NCBI GenBank assembly: GCA_016432545.1
Contig: CP066694.1
Coordinates: forward strand, 1,371,206 to 1,435,205
Reading direction: 5' to 3'
DNA from: an archaeon
GTDB taxonomy: Archaea > Thermoproteota > Nitrososphaeria > Nitrososphaerales > Gagatemarchaeaceae
DNA: 64,000 nucleotides
The translations under genes and the position numbers were made by a program. Numbering within the stretch: the stretch's first letter is position 1; every line of letters starts with the position of its first letter. Below the pieces are notes generated by a model that saw only the letters and a list, made by a program, of their open reading frames with translations, had not been told where the DNA came from and searched no databases. Positions 51,636-60,804 of this stretch are shown here, in pieces.

Positions 51636-52636
51636 TGGAGAAGATTCCCACTCTCTGCAAGGCTGTCGACGACCTCCTCGAGGGAGGCCTGCCGACCGGG
51701 ACCATCACCCAAGTCTTCGGAGAGAAGGCTTTGGGCAAGAGCATCTTTTCCTACCAGGTCGCTTGCTCCACTGTCGGCTCGGGCCGCAGCGCGGTCATCC
51801 TCGACACCGAGAAGTCATACTTGAGCTACCTCCTGCCATATCGCAAGGAGGGAATGGCCAAGCGCTTCGGGAAGGAGCTGGGAACCTTCGACCTGAAGCT
51901 GGAGAGAGTCGCGAAGCAGACTGGGAAGAGAAAAGGCGCTTCGAGAGGCGAGCTGATCACCGCAGTCTCATCCGCCCTCGACCGCATGGGCATCGCCTAT
52001 TCCGACTCCCACCTCGGCTCCATAGCCGACATCCTGTCGCCATCCTTCGCGGTCGATGTCCCCAATCAAGGCCCGGCTGTCTTCCTCCTCCAGACACCTG
52101 AGGTTGTAGACCTGCTGAACCTGCACGGCGTCGACGCGGTCAAGGAGGTGTCACCGGGCGGCAGGGTCGAGCTCAGGCTGAGGCAGACCCCAACGTACGA
52201 GTCGGTCCTGCACTCCCTCATCCAGCAGACGGGGGCCAAGCTGCTGGTCTACGACTCGATCTCCGCTCCCTTCAAGTCCTCCTTCCCCAGCACGCAGGAC
52301 CTTCCAGCGAGGAGCGCGGGCATGGCCATGCTCCTCTCGCACGCCCAGCGTCTCTGCGTCGAGTTTGACATTGCCGTCCTCGTGGTAAGCCACGTCTCCA
52401 TAGACCCGATCAAGGCATGGAACAGGAGGCCCTACGGCGGGGTAATACTGGGGCACGAAGCGAAGTTCTCTCTCGAGCTCACGAAGAGCGGGGCGAAGAG
52501 GAACGGGGAGGCTGAGTCGGAGAACGAGGACGAAAAGACCGAGCACGGTCGTGCCTTCTGGGTGGCCCGCCACCCTGCGATGCAGGAGTACTCGAAGTTC
52601 GGCTATGCGAACATAGACGAGGAAGGGTTTCACTGA
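51635..52636 (+). CDS. RecA/RadB-like ATPase with internal insert
   Basis: The 333-residue protein has a RadA/RadB-like core: GGLPTGTITQVFGEKALGKS with Walker A GEKALGKS (29-36), a strand AVILDTEKSY, and a Walker B-type strand KLLVYDSISAPF near 208-219, followed by VLVVSHVSIDP. About 100 residues inserted between these (roughly 80-185) are not found in RadB. It lacks the RadA HhH N-terminus. The ATG at 51635 overlaps the preceding stop by one base. Confidence 0.75.
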   Translation: MEKIPTLCKAVDDLLEGGLPTGTITQVFGEKALGKSIFSYQVACSTVGSGRSAVILDTEKSYLSYLLPYRKEGMAKRFGKELGTFDLKLERVAKQTGKRKGASRGELITAVSSALDRMGIAYSDSHLGSIADILSPSFAVDVPNQGPAVFLLQTPEVVDLLNLHGVDAVKEVSPGGRVELRLRQTPTYESVLHSLIQQTGAKLLVYDSISAPFKSSFPSTQDLPARSAGMAMLLSHAQRLCVEFDIAVLVVSHVSIDPIKAWNRRPYGGVILGHEAKFSLELTKSGAKRNGEAESENEDEKTEHGRAFWVARHPAMQEYSKFGYANIDEEGFH

Positions 52637-53637
52637 TGGGGTGGGGGAAGAGGGCCCTTCTCCTTGTCCTGGGGCTAGCGTCCTTCGGGTTCGGCCTCTG
52701 GCCCGTCGGCGCGATTTGCTTCCTTCTTGGGTTCCTGCCGGCGGTCAATCGGGGGAGCAACCCGACAGGTCGTGGACGAGCGGTCGTCCCTTTGTCGAGA
52801 GGGACGCTAGGAATCGCATTCGGTCTCCTTGGTCTCGCGTCGCTCGCCTCCGGAGGGGCCTTCTCGGTCCTGGTCTTCTTCTCCCTTGCCGCTCTTTTGC
52901 TCCTGGGGCCTCTCCTCGGCCTCGGACGGGGGCTTTGGAACTACGCCGAGGTTCCAGGGTCCATCCTGTGCCGGTCCGCCTGGTGCCCCTTGCTCTGGTG
53001 CGCGCTCGCCGAGCTCAAGCCCGCCACCGACCCTCTCGCAAGGTCTCTCTCGAGCTTTCGAGGAGTGATGATCTTCCTCCCTGGGCGCTCCTTCGCGGTC
53101 GCGAGGGTGCCCGCGCTCGGTCGGAGGTCCGCCGAACAGAAGGCCCTCGCTTCCTTGAGGAACACCGCGGCGTCGCTCAGGGGAAGGGCCTTCCTCCTCC
53201 CTCTTGACTCGGGGCAGTTGAAGAATGACTTCTCGCGGCCCCTCGAGAGGTTGGTCGGCGCGAAGTCGCCTCTGGCCCAACGCGGGGACATGATCGTCTT
53301 GGACGCTGAGCGGGGCCTCATCGTAAAGACGGGAGAGTTCGGAGCCACCGACCGGGAGGTCCGCGGCTTGGTGATCCCAACCGCGCAATCAAAGAGCGCC
53401 GCGGGCCACCTGACCTGGGAGGTCCTGGAAGTACTGGCCAAGAGGGGGATGTTGGCAGGCCCTGACGAGGCGTCCGGGTTCCTGGAGTCGTTCAGTGCGG
53501 CCAAGGGCGAGCCCTTCGGAGAGCGCCTGGGCTCGCTTTCTGTGAAAGGCCCGTCGCTCCGCCTCGAGAGCCTCGGAGGGGCGAAGGTGGAGCTCAGCCG
53601 TCCACAGGCGAGGGCCCTTGCGGCAATCTACGGTTAG
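52636..53637 (+). CDS. Membrane protein, last gene of the cassette
   Basis: The 333-residue protein has four membrane helices in its first 110 residues (LLLVLGLASFGFGLWPVG; AICFLLGFLPAV; GIAFGLLGLASLASGG; VLVFFSLAALLLLGPLLG) and a cytoplasmic C-terminal domain of about 200 residues with no recognised fold. ATG 52636 overlaps the stop of the RecA-like gene by one base. It may tether the preceding two proteins to the membrane. Confidence 0.65.
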   Translation: MGWGKRALLLVLGLASFGFGLWPVGAICFLLGFLPAVNRGSNPTGRGRAVVPLSRGTLGIAFGLLGLASLASGGAFSVLVFFSLAALLLLGPLLGLGRGLWNYAEVPGSILCRSAWCPLLWCALAELKPATDPLARSLSSFRGVMIFLPGRSFAVARVPALGRRSAEQKALASLRNTAASLRGRAFLLPLDSGQLKNDFSRPLERLVGAKSPLAQRGDMIVLDAERGLIVKTGEFGATDREVRGLVIPTAQSKSAAGHLTWEVLEVLAKRGMLAGPDEASGFLESFSAAKGEPFGERLGSLSVKGPSLRLESLGGAKVELSRPQARALAAIYG

Positions 53638-53638
53638 G

Positions 53639-54207
53639 TCAGTCCAGTCTCAGTTTCTCGGCCCACTCGGCGAGCGCCACCATGAGCTTTGCCAGCTGCT
53701 TCCTCATCGTCTCGTCCGTGAGCTTCATGTCCTTGTCGAACGCCTGAGACGCCCTCGAGACATAGACCTGGGGTTGATTGACCGGGTGCATGTTGAGGTC
53801 GACCATGATGTGCCTCAGATGAAGCTGGCCTCTTGCTCCGCCCCTCGGCCCTGACGAGGCGCTGACCATGGCCGCCGGCTTCCCTTCCCACGAGTTGTCC
53901 CCGTCGGGCCTGTTCCCCCACTCGATCGCGTTCTTGAGAAGGGCCGGACCGAGTAGTTGAACTCCGGGGTAGCGAAGAGGACCGCGTCCGAGTCGCGGAT
54001 CTTCTGCTTGAATGCCACGACGTTCTCGGGCATGTCCTTCTCCAGGTCGGAATTGTAGATCGGGAATCCGGTGATGTCGAGCACTTCCAGCGACACTCCC
54101 TCCGGCAGGAACTCCTTCGCTGCGGCCAGTAGGGCGGTGTTGTAGGACCCTTTCCTCGAGCTCCCAGACATCCCGACGACCTTGATGGTCCGCCCCTGCA
54201 CCGACAA
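53639..54207 (-). pseudogene. NADPH-dependent FMN reductase, frameshifted
   Basis: The first 86 or so codons from ATG 54207 read as a flavodoxin-like FMN reductase (VVGMSGSSRKGSYNTALL; FATPEFNYSV). The frame then breaks near 53945-53951. From there another frame continues with the expected LLKNAIEWGNRPDGDNSW, GKPAAMVSASSG and a helical C-terminus ending at 53639. One base missing in TCGGTCCGG accounts for it. Either a recent pseudogene or a sequencing or assembly indel in a GC-rich run. Confidence 0.8.
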
Positions 54208-54233
54208 CTTCTCGCCGCGACGAGGGCCTGCTT

Positions 54234-55985
54234 ATGAAACAATCTGAGCCTGCTTTGAACCCCGATAGGTGTAAATACGGAGAATCGTGCGCCGGCCAGA
54301 AGTTGAACAGCACTGGGTCTAACGCACCCCAATTCTCCCGAAGGTCCCTGATACTCATCGTGGCAGGCCTGCTGACCGGGCTCCTGCTCGGCGCCCTCGA
54401 CCAGACGATCGTGGCGACTGCCGCGCCGAGGATAATCGTGGACCTGAACGGGCTCACCCTGTATGCGTGGGTCTTCAGCGCCTATATCCTCACCCAGACG
54501 GTCTCGATGCCCATCTTCGGGAAGCTCTCGGACCTCTACGGCCGCAGGAAGTTCCTGATGCTTGGTCTTCTGATCTTCATGGGAGGGTCCGCGCTCTCGG
54601 GAGCCGCCCAGGACATCAACCAGCTGATCATCTTCAGGGCTATACAGGGAATCGGGAGCGGGGCCTTCTTCCCAATCGCGATCGCCGTGGCGGGCGCCGT
54701 CTTCCCCCCGGCGCAGAGGGGCCGGATTCAGGGAGTCTTCGCCAGCGTCTTCGGAATGTCGGCCGTCCTCGGGCCTACGGCCGGGTCTTACATCGTGCAG
54801 ACCCTCAGCTGGAGATGGATCTTCTACGTCAACCTGCCCCTCGGCGTGCTCTCGATCGCATTCCTTGCCCTTGCCCTCAAGGAGTCAAGGGACTCGACCG
54901 CCAAGCCGGTGGTCGACTGGCTGGGGGTCACCAGCCTGACGGCGTGGATTACCTTCTTCATGCTGGGATTCCTGAGCGGCGGAACCAGCTTCGGGTGGTA
55001 CTCGTGGCAAGAAGTCGCGCTCTTCGGGTCGGCGATATTCTTCTTCGCGCTCTTCATGATAGTCGAGCGGAGGGCGCTGGAGCCCATCGTACCCCTGGGC
55101 CTCTTCAAGATCCGTACCATCTCGGCGGCTACCTCCGTCGCATTCCTGACGGGGGTCTCGATGTACGCCGTCATCAGCTACGTCCCTCTCTTCGTCCAGG
55201 CCGGCCTAGGAGGCACGATCGACGACGGGCGCAACGTCCTCTACGCGTTCATGATCCCCCTCGTCATAGGCGCCGTCTTCGCAGGACAGCTGAGCACGCG
55301 CTCCGCGGGATACCGACAGGTACTCTCGGTGGGCCTCGTGGTCCTCTGCGCGGGACTCTTCCTCCTCACTTCGATCAACTCCTCATCGAGCTTCACTCAG
55401 GTGATGGAGGACGGGGCAGTGATGGGACTGGGCCTCGGCACGACCTTTCCGGTCGTAATACTCGCTGTGCAGTACTCCGTCCCCCGCAGGCAGATCGGGA
55501 TAGCCTCCTCGCTGGCCCAGTTCACGAGGAACCTCGGGGGCACCATCGGCCTCTCCATCCTCGGGGCCCTCCAGGCCAACGCCTTCGGGGCGCGGCTTAC
55601 GACAGTCATCCAGCAGATACCTTCCCAGTACCAACACCAGGCCGCCGCCTTCTTCGGCGACCCAAACGCGGTGGGAAGGGTCCTGGCTTCGTCCACAGAG
55701 CTCCAAAAGGCGGAGACCGCCTTCCCGCAGGTGCCCTGGGCGACCATAGTCCCTGAGCTGAGGTCCGCCTTCGCCCTCTCGGTCACCCCGATCTTCTGGG
55801 TGAGCCTCGGCTTCGCGGTGGTCGCGGTCGTCGCAGGGGTCCTGGTGAAAGGGTCGTTCAGAGAGCAGGTCGCAGCGCGGGACGCAATAATGGCCGGCGA
55901 AGCAAGGCCAGAGATGAAGCCGCCTCCAATCCCGATAACCGAGCAGTCACCCGGGGCCCAGAAACAGGCCCAACGGCCCACTTGA
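54234..55985 (+). CDS. MFS multidrug exporter, DHA2 (14-helix) type
   Basis: The 583-residue protein has 14 predicted helices, with signature ALDQTIVATAAPRI in helix 1, LSDLYGRRKFLM in the first cytoplasmic loop and GPTAGSYIVQTLSWRWIFYVNLPLG near 180 (motif C region of DHA2 drug:H+ antiporters). The C-terminal tail is Pro-rich. It is divergent from the frameshifted FMN reductase gene. Drug substrates cannot be deduced. Confidence 0.9.
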   Translation: MKQSEPALNPDRCKYGESCAGQKLNSTGSNAPQFSRRSLILIVAGLLTGLLLGALDQTIVATAAPRIIVDLNGLTLYAWVFSAYILTQTVSMPIFGKLSDLYGRRKFLMLGLLIFMGGSALSGAAQDINQLIIFRAIQGIGSGAFFPIAIAVAGAVFPPAQRGRIQGVFASVFGMSAVLGPTAGSYIVQTLSWRWIFYVNLPLGVLSIAFLALALKESRDSTAKPVVDWLGVTSLTAWITFFMLGFLSGGTSFGWYSWQEVALFGSAIFFFALFMIVERRALEPIVPLGLFKIRTISAATSVAFLTGVSMYAVISYVPLFVQAGLGGTIDDGRNVLYAFMIPLVIGAVFAGQLSTRSAGYRQVLSVGLVVLCAGLFLLTSINSSSSFTQVMEDGAVMGLGLGTTFPVVILAVQYSVPRRQIGIASSLAQFTRNLGGTIGLSILGALQANAFGARLTTVIQQIPSQYQHQAAAFFGDPNAVGRVLASSTELQKAETAFPQVPWATIVPELRSAFALSVTPIFWVSLGFAVVAVVAGVLVKGSFREQVAARDAIMAGEARPEMKPPPIPITEQSPGAQKQAQRPT

Positions 55986-56041
55986 GACGGAAACCTTCTT
56001 AACCCAAAAGCCGACGGGTCGAAACGAAAGCTGAAGCATTC

Positions 56042-58234
56042 ATGCCGAAGTTCAAGACGACCGCAGAGGCACTCAAAATAGTCCACAACAAGGAGCAGAT
56101 CCGCAACCTCGGGATCATAGCCCACGTGGACCACGGCAAGACTACGACCTCGGACTCGCTGCTCGCCGCCTGCGGGATGCTCTCCCCCTCCGTGGCTGGC
56201 CAGGCCCTGGCACTGGACTACATGGAGCTCGAGCAGCAGCGACAGATGACTATCAAGGCCGCCAATGTCACGCTCTACTACGAGCAGGAGGGGAAGGCGT
56301 ACGTCATCAACCTGATCGACACGCCCGGCCACATCGACTTCACGGGCAAGGTCACGAGGAGCCTCAGGGCCGTCGACGGGGCCATAGTGGTGATCGACGC
56401 GGTCGAAGGGATCATGACGCAGACGGACACAGTCCTGAGGCAGGCACTCGAGGAGCGCGTCCGCCCGGTCGTGTACATCAACAAGATTGACCGCCTGATC
56501 AAGGAGCTCAGGCTCTCCCCCGAGAAGATGCAAGAGTGGCTCTTCAACATCATCAAAGAGTTCAACCGCCTCATCGAGACTTACGCTGAGCCGGAGTACA
56601 AGCAGAAGTGGAAGGTCTCCATACAGGACGGCCAGGTAGCGTTCGGGTCCTCGAAGGACAGGTGGGGCATCAACTCCGACATCGCGAAGGCAGCGGGGAT
56701 GGGCTTCAAGGACATCATCAATGCCTACTCGGAGATGTCCCCCGAGACCCTCGGCAAGAAGCTGCCGCTCCACGAGGCACTCCTGGGAATGGTAGTCAAG
56801 CACCACCCGCCGCCACACGTCGCCCAAGCGTACAGGATCCCCAAGATCTGGGCCCAGGGCGACCTCAACAGCGAAGTCGGCAAGGCCCTAATCGCGTGCG
56901 ACGACAACGGCCCCACTGTGATGATGGTCACCAACGTCGTGGTCGACCCGGCAGCAGGGCTGGTCGCGACCGGGCGCCTCTTTTCGGGAATCGTATCGAA
57001 CGGGGACACCGTGTACCTCCTCAACTCGAAGCGCGAAGGCAAGATCCAGTCCGTCCAGTTATTCATGGGATTCCAGCGCGAGATCGTGGACTCCCTGCCT
57101 GCAGGGAACATCCCGGCATTGCTCGGCCTCGACATCAGGTCGGGCGAGACTATAGCGAACCAGAAAGGCGTCGCGACCTTCGAGTCGATCCACTACGTGA
57201 GCGAGCCGGTTGTCACCGTGGCCGTGGAGGCGAAGTACCCGCGCGACCTCCCCAAGCTCGTCGAGGTGATGCGCAGGCTCAACATCGAGGACCCGAACCT
57301 CGTGGTCACGATCAACCAGGAGTCGGGCGAGACCCTGATGTCTGGGATGGGAGTCTTGCACCTCGAGATAGCGACGACCATGATCCAGCAGGCCGGCCTC
57401 GAGATAATCACCTCTCCCCCGATCATCAACTACAGGGAGACGATCAGGTCCCGCGCGGGCCCGATCATGTCTCGCTCTCCCAACAGGCACAACAAGATCT
57501 TCGTGGAGGTGGAGCCCCTCGAGCCGCAGGTGATCGAATTGATCAGGAACGGGTCGATCAGCGAGAACGTCGAGAAGAAGACAGTAATCAAGGTCCTGAG
57601 AGACCAAGGATGGGACCCCGACCAGGCCCGGAACTTCCAGGCGGTGGACGAGCGAGGTAACCTCATGACCGAGGTGACCAAGGGTGTGCAGTTCCTCCAG
57701 GAGTCGATGGACTCGATCAGGGCGGGCTTCGATGACATCATGAAGAACGGGCCGCTTGCATACGAGTTCACAAGGGGGGTCAAGGTCGTCCTGACCAACT
57801 TCGTCCCCCACGAGGACGCTGCCCACCGCACGTACGCGCAGCTGATGCCCGCCTCCAGGCGTGCGATCCTGGGCAGCATGCTCTCTGCCAACCCCACCCT
57901 GCTCGAGCCGATCCTCGGCATCGAGGTCAAGGGGCCCTCCGACCTGATCGGGGCTGTCACCGGCGTGATCAGCTCGAAGAGAGGGAAGCTCGTCAAGATA
58001 GACCAGAGGGAGGTAATGACAGTCGTGGAAGGCGAGATCCCGGCCTCCGAGACCTTCGACCTCAGCGAGAAGATGCGCGGTGCGACCGCAGGAAAGGCGG
58101 TCTGGAACACCCACTTCAAGACGTGGCAGGCGGTGCCCCAGAACATGCTGTGGGGCTTGGTCACGGAGATCAGGAAGCGCAAGGGGCTCCCTCCGGACCC
58201 GCCGAAGGCCGAAGAGTTCATCGACAGGGAGTAG
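56042..58234 (+). CDS. fusA: Elongation factor 2
   Basis: The 730-residue GTPase has motifs AHVDHGKTT, DTPGHIDF and NKIDR in order, and all five EF-2 domains. It translocates tRNA-mRNA on the archaeal ribosome. In domain IV the diphthamide region reads HEDAAHRTYAQ with His595, where most archaeal EF-2 have HRGPAQ; the modifiable His is retained. The ATG at 56042 fits; CTTCTTAACCC is a weak TATA element. Confidence 0.96.
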   Translation: MPKFKTTAEALKIVHNKEQIRNLGIIAHVDHGKTTTSDSLLAACGMLSPSVAGQALALDYMELEQQRQMTIKAANVTLYYEQEGKAYVINLIDTPGHIDFTGKVTRSLRAVDGAIVVIDAVEGIMTQTDTVLRQALEERVRPVVYINKIDRLIKELRLSPEKMQEWLFNIIKEFNRLIETYAEPEYKQKWKVSIQDGQVAFGSSKDRWGINSDIAKAAGMGFKDIINAYSEMSPETLGKKLPLHEALLGMVVKHHPPPHVAQAYRIPKIWAQGDLNSEVGKALIACDDNGPTVMMVTNVVVDPAAGLVATGRLFSGIVSNGDTVYLLNSKREGKIQSVQLFMGFQREIVDSLPAGNIPALLGLDIRSGETIANQKGVATFESIHYVSEPVVTVAVEAKYPRDLPKLVEVMRRLNIEDPNLVVTINQESGETLMSGMGVLHLEIATTMIQQAGLEIITSPPIINYRETIRSRAGPIMSRSPNRHNKIFVEVEPLEPQVIELIRNGSISENVEKKTVIKVLRDQGWDPDQARNFQAVDERGNLMTEVTKGVQFLQESMDSIRAGFDDIMKNGPLAYEFTRGVKVVLTNFVPHEDAAHRTYAQLMPASRRAILGSMLSANPTLLEPILGIEVKGPSDLIGAVTGVISSKRGKLVKIDQREVMTVVEGEIPASETFDLSEKMRGATAGKAVWNTHFKTWQAVPQNMLWGLVTEIRKRKGLPPDPPKAEEFIDRE

Positions 58235-58261
58235 GCCTCCTCCTTGCTCTAGGAGCGAGCG

Positions 58262-58924
58262 TTGTCCAAGCCTGCGGGGCCCTCAGCCGGAGAGGAAGAT
58301 GTAGAGTACAAGCGAAACGTCAGGACCATGTCTCTCGTGCTCGCGGCGATCGTGCTGACGATCTTCGCCGCCTTGTTCATCCCTCCCTACCTGAACCCCC
58401 AGGATACCGCCCAATCAAGGACTTCCTCGGTCGACTCCCCACTTGGGTTTGAGATGACACTTGCCATCAACTCGACGACTGTCTCCAGGACAGGCGGAGT
58501 GACCATCACGGCTTGGATCAACAGCACATCCAACCAGATCCTGAACCTGACGGTTGCGAACACATGGCAGGGGTTTGAAGGACAGCTCGTAAGGCCCACC
58601 TGCGCTCAGGGATGGCCCTTTGGCATCGGCGTGATGCGCGGTCACTACACCCTGGAGGACTTCAAAAAGGAGTCGCTGCTCCCCTTTCGAACGCCCAGCC
58701 AAACATGCTTTGCATGGGTCGTGCCTGAGTACTTCCTGATCTCCCCCCATGGCTCGCGTGCCATAGCGGTCGGAGCGAACTCAAGCCAGACATGGGGCCT
58801 CCAGACGAGCAACCCTTTCTCGCCTGGGTCCGCCGACCAGCCGAGCTTCGTGCCGGGCACCTACACTGTGGTAGCTGAAGACGAATGGGGAGACGTGACC
58901 TTCGTCTACTTCACAGTCAGCTGA
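58262..58924 (+). CDS. Membrane-anchored extracellular protein, unknown
   Basis: The 220-residue protein has an N-terminal cytoplasmic tail, one helix at about 24-44, then an extracellular beta-rich domain with several N-glycosylation sequons and two Cys (CAQGW; TCFAW) that could pair. It ends TVVAEDEWGDVTFVYFTV, reminiscent of an Ig/CARDB-like strand. It follows EF-2 but has no evident link to translation. Start is TTG 58262. Confidence 0.6.
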   Translation: MSKPAGPSAGEEDVEYKRNVRTMSLVLAAIVLTIFAALFIPPYLNPQDTAQSRTSSVDSPLGFEMTLAINSTTVSRTGGVTITAWINSTSNQILNLTVANTWQGFEGQLVRPTCAQGWPFGIGVMRGHYTLEDFKKESLLPFRTPSQTCFAWVVPEYFLISPHGSRAIAVGANSSQTWGLQTSNPFSPGSADQPSFVPGTYTVVAEDEWGDVTFVYFTVS

Positions 58925-58964
58925 CGGCTGCGACTTTACAAGCGAGCGCCGCTCCTGCGCCCCT

Positions 58965-59495
58965 GTGAAGGTGCCGCCGGAGCTGGTCCACAGGCTCTTC
59001 TACCCTCAGGTCCCTGTGGTCTTCGCAGCCTCCCACCAGGGGAGGGTCTCGGGAATGGCCGTCGTCTCGTACCTAGCCGCAGCCTCAAAGCCCCCCACCG
59101 TCATGGTCTCCTGTGCGGAGCGAAGTTACACTCTGCGCCTCGCTTTGAAGTCCCATGCGTTTTCTCTTTCCGTCCTGGACCGGAGTCACCGGGAGTCGGT
59201 CGAGGCGCTGGCGGCCCACAGCGGCTCCAAGGTCCGGGACAAGCTCGCTTCCGCGGGGCTCGGGCACTCGCCCGGGAGGAAAGTGAAAGCGCCTGTCATC
59301 AAGGAGGCAGCTGCGACCCTCGAGTGCAAGGTTGTCGACTCGATCAATATTGGAGATCATGCGGTGGTGGTTGGGCGGATTGTCTCTTCGAACGCGGGGA
59401 ATGCCTTCGCCTCTAGTTGGGATTACACGAAGTACAGCCCTCTCTTGTACGCTGGCTGGATGAGTGGCTTGACCTCCTACGACGGACCTTTCTGA
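58965..59495 (+). CDS. Flavin reductase-like split-barrel protein
   Basis: The 176-residue protein, from GTG 58965, has FMN-binding features ASHQGRVSGMAVVSYL near 25-40, PPTVMVSC and RLALKSHAFSLSVLD, and the C-terminal DHAVVVGRIVS. It fits the flavin reductase-like, FMN-binding split barrel family. It is convergent with npdG, overlapping by 19 bases. Confidence 0.85.
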   Translation: MKVPPELVHRLFYPQVPVVFAASHQGRVSGMAVVSYLAAASKPPTVMVSCAERSYTLRLALKSHAFSLSVLDRSHRESVEALAAHSGSKVRDKLASAGLGHSPGRKVKAPVIKEAAATLECKVVDSINIGDHAVVVGRIVSSNAGNAFASSWDYTKYSPLLYAGWMSGLTSYDGPF

Positions 59496-60118
59496 TCTCT
59501 CTGAGAAACGAACTTGGTCGAGAGGCTGCCCGTGTCGTTGTACCTCGCCAAGTTGAGGATCAGGGGCGTGACCCTCTCGACCGTCTGCGCCTCAGAGAGC
59601 GGGCCCGCGTAGAGTGGCCTGAGGCCTGGTATGCTTCTGACCAGCTGGGCGGCAGCCTGGAAGGTCTCCATCGAGTCCGCTGCAATGAGAACGTCGAGTT
59701 CGGCGGCCCGGGCGCTCTTGAAGAATCCCGCTGTCACGTTGTTGAACGCAGTCGCTACTTTGCTCCTTGGGAGCCTCTTGGCAAGGGCTTCCGCTGCCGA
59801 GCCTGACTTGAGTCCATAGACGAGCCTGTCACCTTCCAGCTTGATTGGGTTGACGATCGAGATGACGAGCTTCCCCGAAAGCGGCCCTGCCAGGTGGTCC
59901 ACGGAGTCGATGGCAGAGAAAGGAATCGCGATTATGGCCACGTCGGCCTCCTTGGCGGCTGTGGTGTAGTCAGTCCCCCTGGCTCCCTTGATTCCTGCCG
60001 CTGCTGCGTTGGCCTTCGCAGGGTCCCTCGACCCGATCAGGACCTCATGGCTCTTCGCCAGCTGTGTCCCCAAGCCGATGCCCATCTTACCGGTCCCCCC
60101 GATTATCGCGACCTTCAC
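59477..60118 (-). CDS. npdG: F420H2:NADP oxidoreductase
   Basis: The 213-residue protein starts VAIIGGTGKMGIGLGTQLA, a Rossmann dinucleotide site, with GSRDPAKA near 30 for NADP selectivity, SIVNPIKLEG and FNNVTAGFF further on, all of the NpdG family. It exchanges reducing equivalents between F420 and NADP. It overlaps the preceding nuclease gene by four bases, so it is translationally coupled to that run. Confidence 0.88.
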   Translation of the reverse strand: MKVAIIGGTGKMGIGLGTQLAKSHEVLIGSRDPAKANAAAAGIKGARGTDYTTAAKEADVAIIAIPFSAIDSVDHLAGPLSGKLVISIVNPIKLEGDRLVYGLKSGSAAEALAKRLPRSKVATAFNNVTAGFFKSARAAELDVLIAADSMETFQAAAQLVRSIPGLRPLYAGPLSEAQTVERVTPLILNLARYNDTGSLSTKFVSQRDQKGPS

Positions 60119-60804
60119 TCTTCCAGCTTCGTCTGGTCGCGAATCGACGCAGGGCTCTTTGTAAACTTCGCGTCAAGGGCCTCCTTGATCTTCTCCGCCC
60201 TCTTCCATCCTATGCCCTGCGTCATCGCGAGCTCGCCCGGCGTCAGGCTCATTATCTTCCTGGGCGTCCCGTACTTAGAGAGTAGCCTCTCCGCCAGCCT
60301 CCTCCCAACTCCTGGAAGCGAGGACACGAGATAGACCTGCTGCATGTGGAGGCTCTTGCCCTTTGGTGAGAGCTCCGGCGGCATCGTCGCGAGCGGCTTG
60401 GCCCTCGCATGCACCAGCAGCTCGGAGATGGCGGCAGCCGTCTCCTTTGGGTTGGCGGTGTACAGAAGCCTGAGCCCGTAGGCGAGGGTGACGTTTGCAA
60501 TGGCGCCATAGAACGACTTCACGTTCTTGACCAGGCCCTCGACCTCCGTGGAGTCGCCTTCGACGAGGAGGAAGGGCTTCGCGTAGGCCGCCGAGATCCT
60601 GGCCGCCTGGGAGAAGATCCGCGAGTCGTAGACCGAGGAGACCAGGTCCCTCACCGACTTTCGCTCCACGGCGATCTCAGGGTTGAGCACGTAATCGGCG
60701 ACTGGGAGCTGGCTGAAGTAGACCCTTACGTTCAGCTTCGACAGCTCTTCAGGGACGCCGCTCGCCTTCTCCCTCTCGTCCGCCACGACCCTCGCCGGTA
60801 TCAT
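60115..60804 (-). CDS. ERCC4-type (XPF/Hef-like) nuclease
   Basis: The 229-residue protein starts at ATG 60804 with VVADEREKASGVP, has the catalytic motif AVERKSVRDLVSS near 48-60 (ERKxxxD) and two helix-hairpin-helix segments (SLPGVGRRLAERLL near 160, MTQGIGWKRAEKI near 195). It is a stand-alone nuclease of the XPF family without helicase, cutting branched or flapped DNA. It overlaps ecfT upstream by four bases. Confidence 0.9.
   Translation of the reverse strand: MIPARVVADEREKASGVPEELSKLNVRVYFSQLPVADYVLNPEIAVERKSVRDLVSSVYDSRIFSQAARISAAYAKPFLLVEGDSTEVEGLVKNVKSFYGAIANVTLAYGLRLLYTANPKETAAAISELLVHARAKPLATMPPELSPKGKSLHMQQVYLVSSLPGVGRRLAERLLSKYGTPRKIMSLTPGELAMTQGIGWKRAEKIKEALDAKFTKSPASIRDQTKLEE

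Noticed and set aside
55397-56827. Long minus-strand open frame across the MFS and EF-2 genes
   Set aside because: It spans two well-supported genes on the other strand and has no domain signature.
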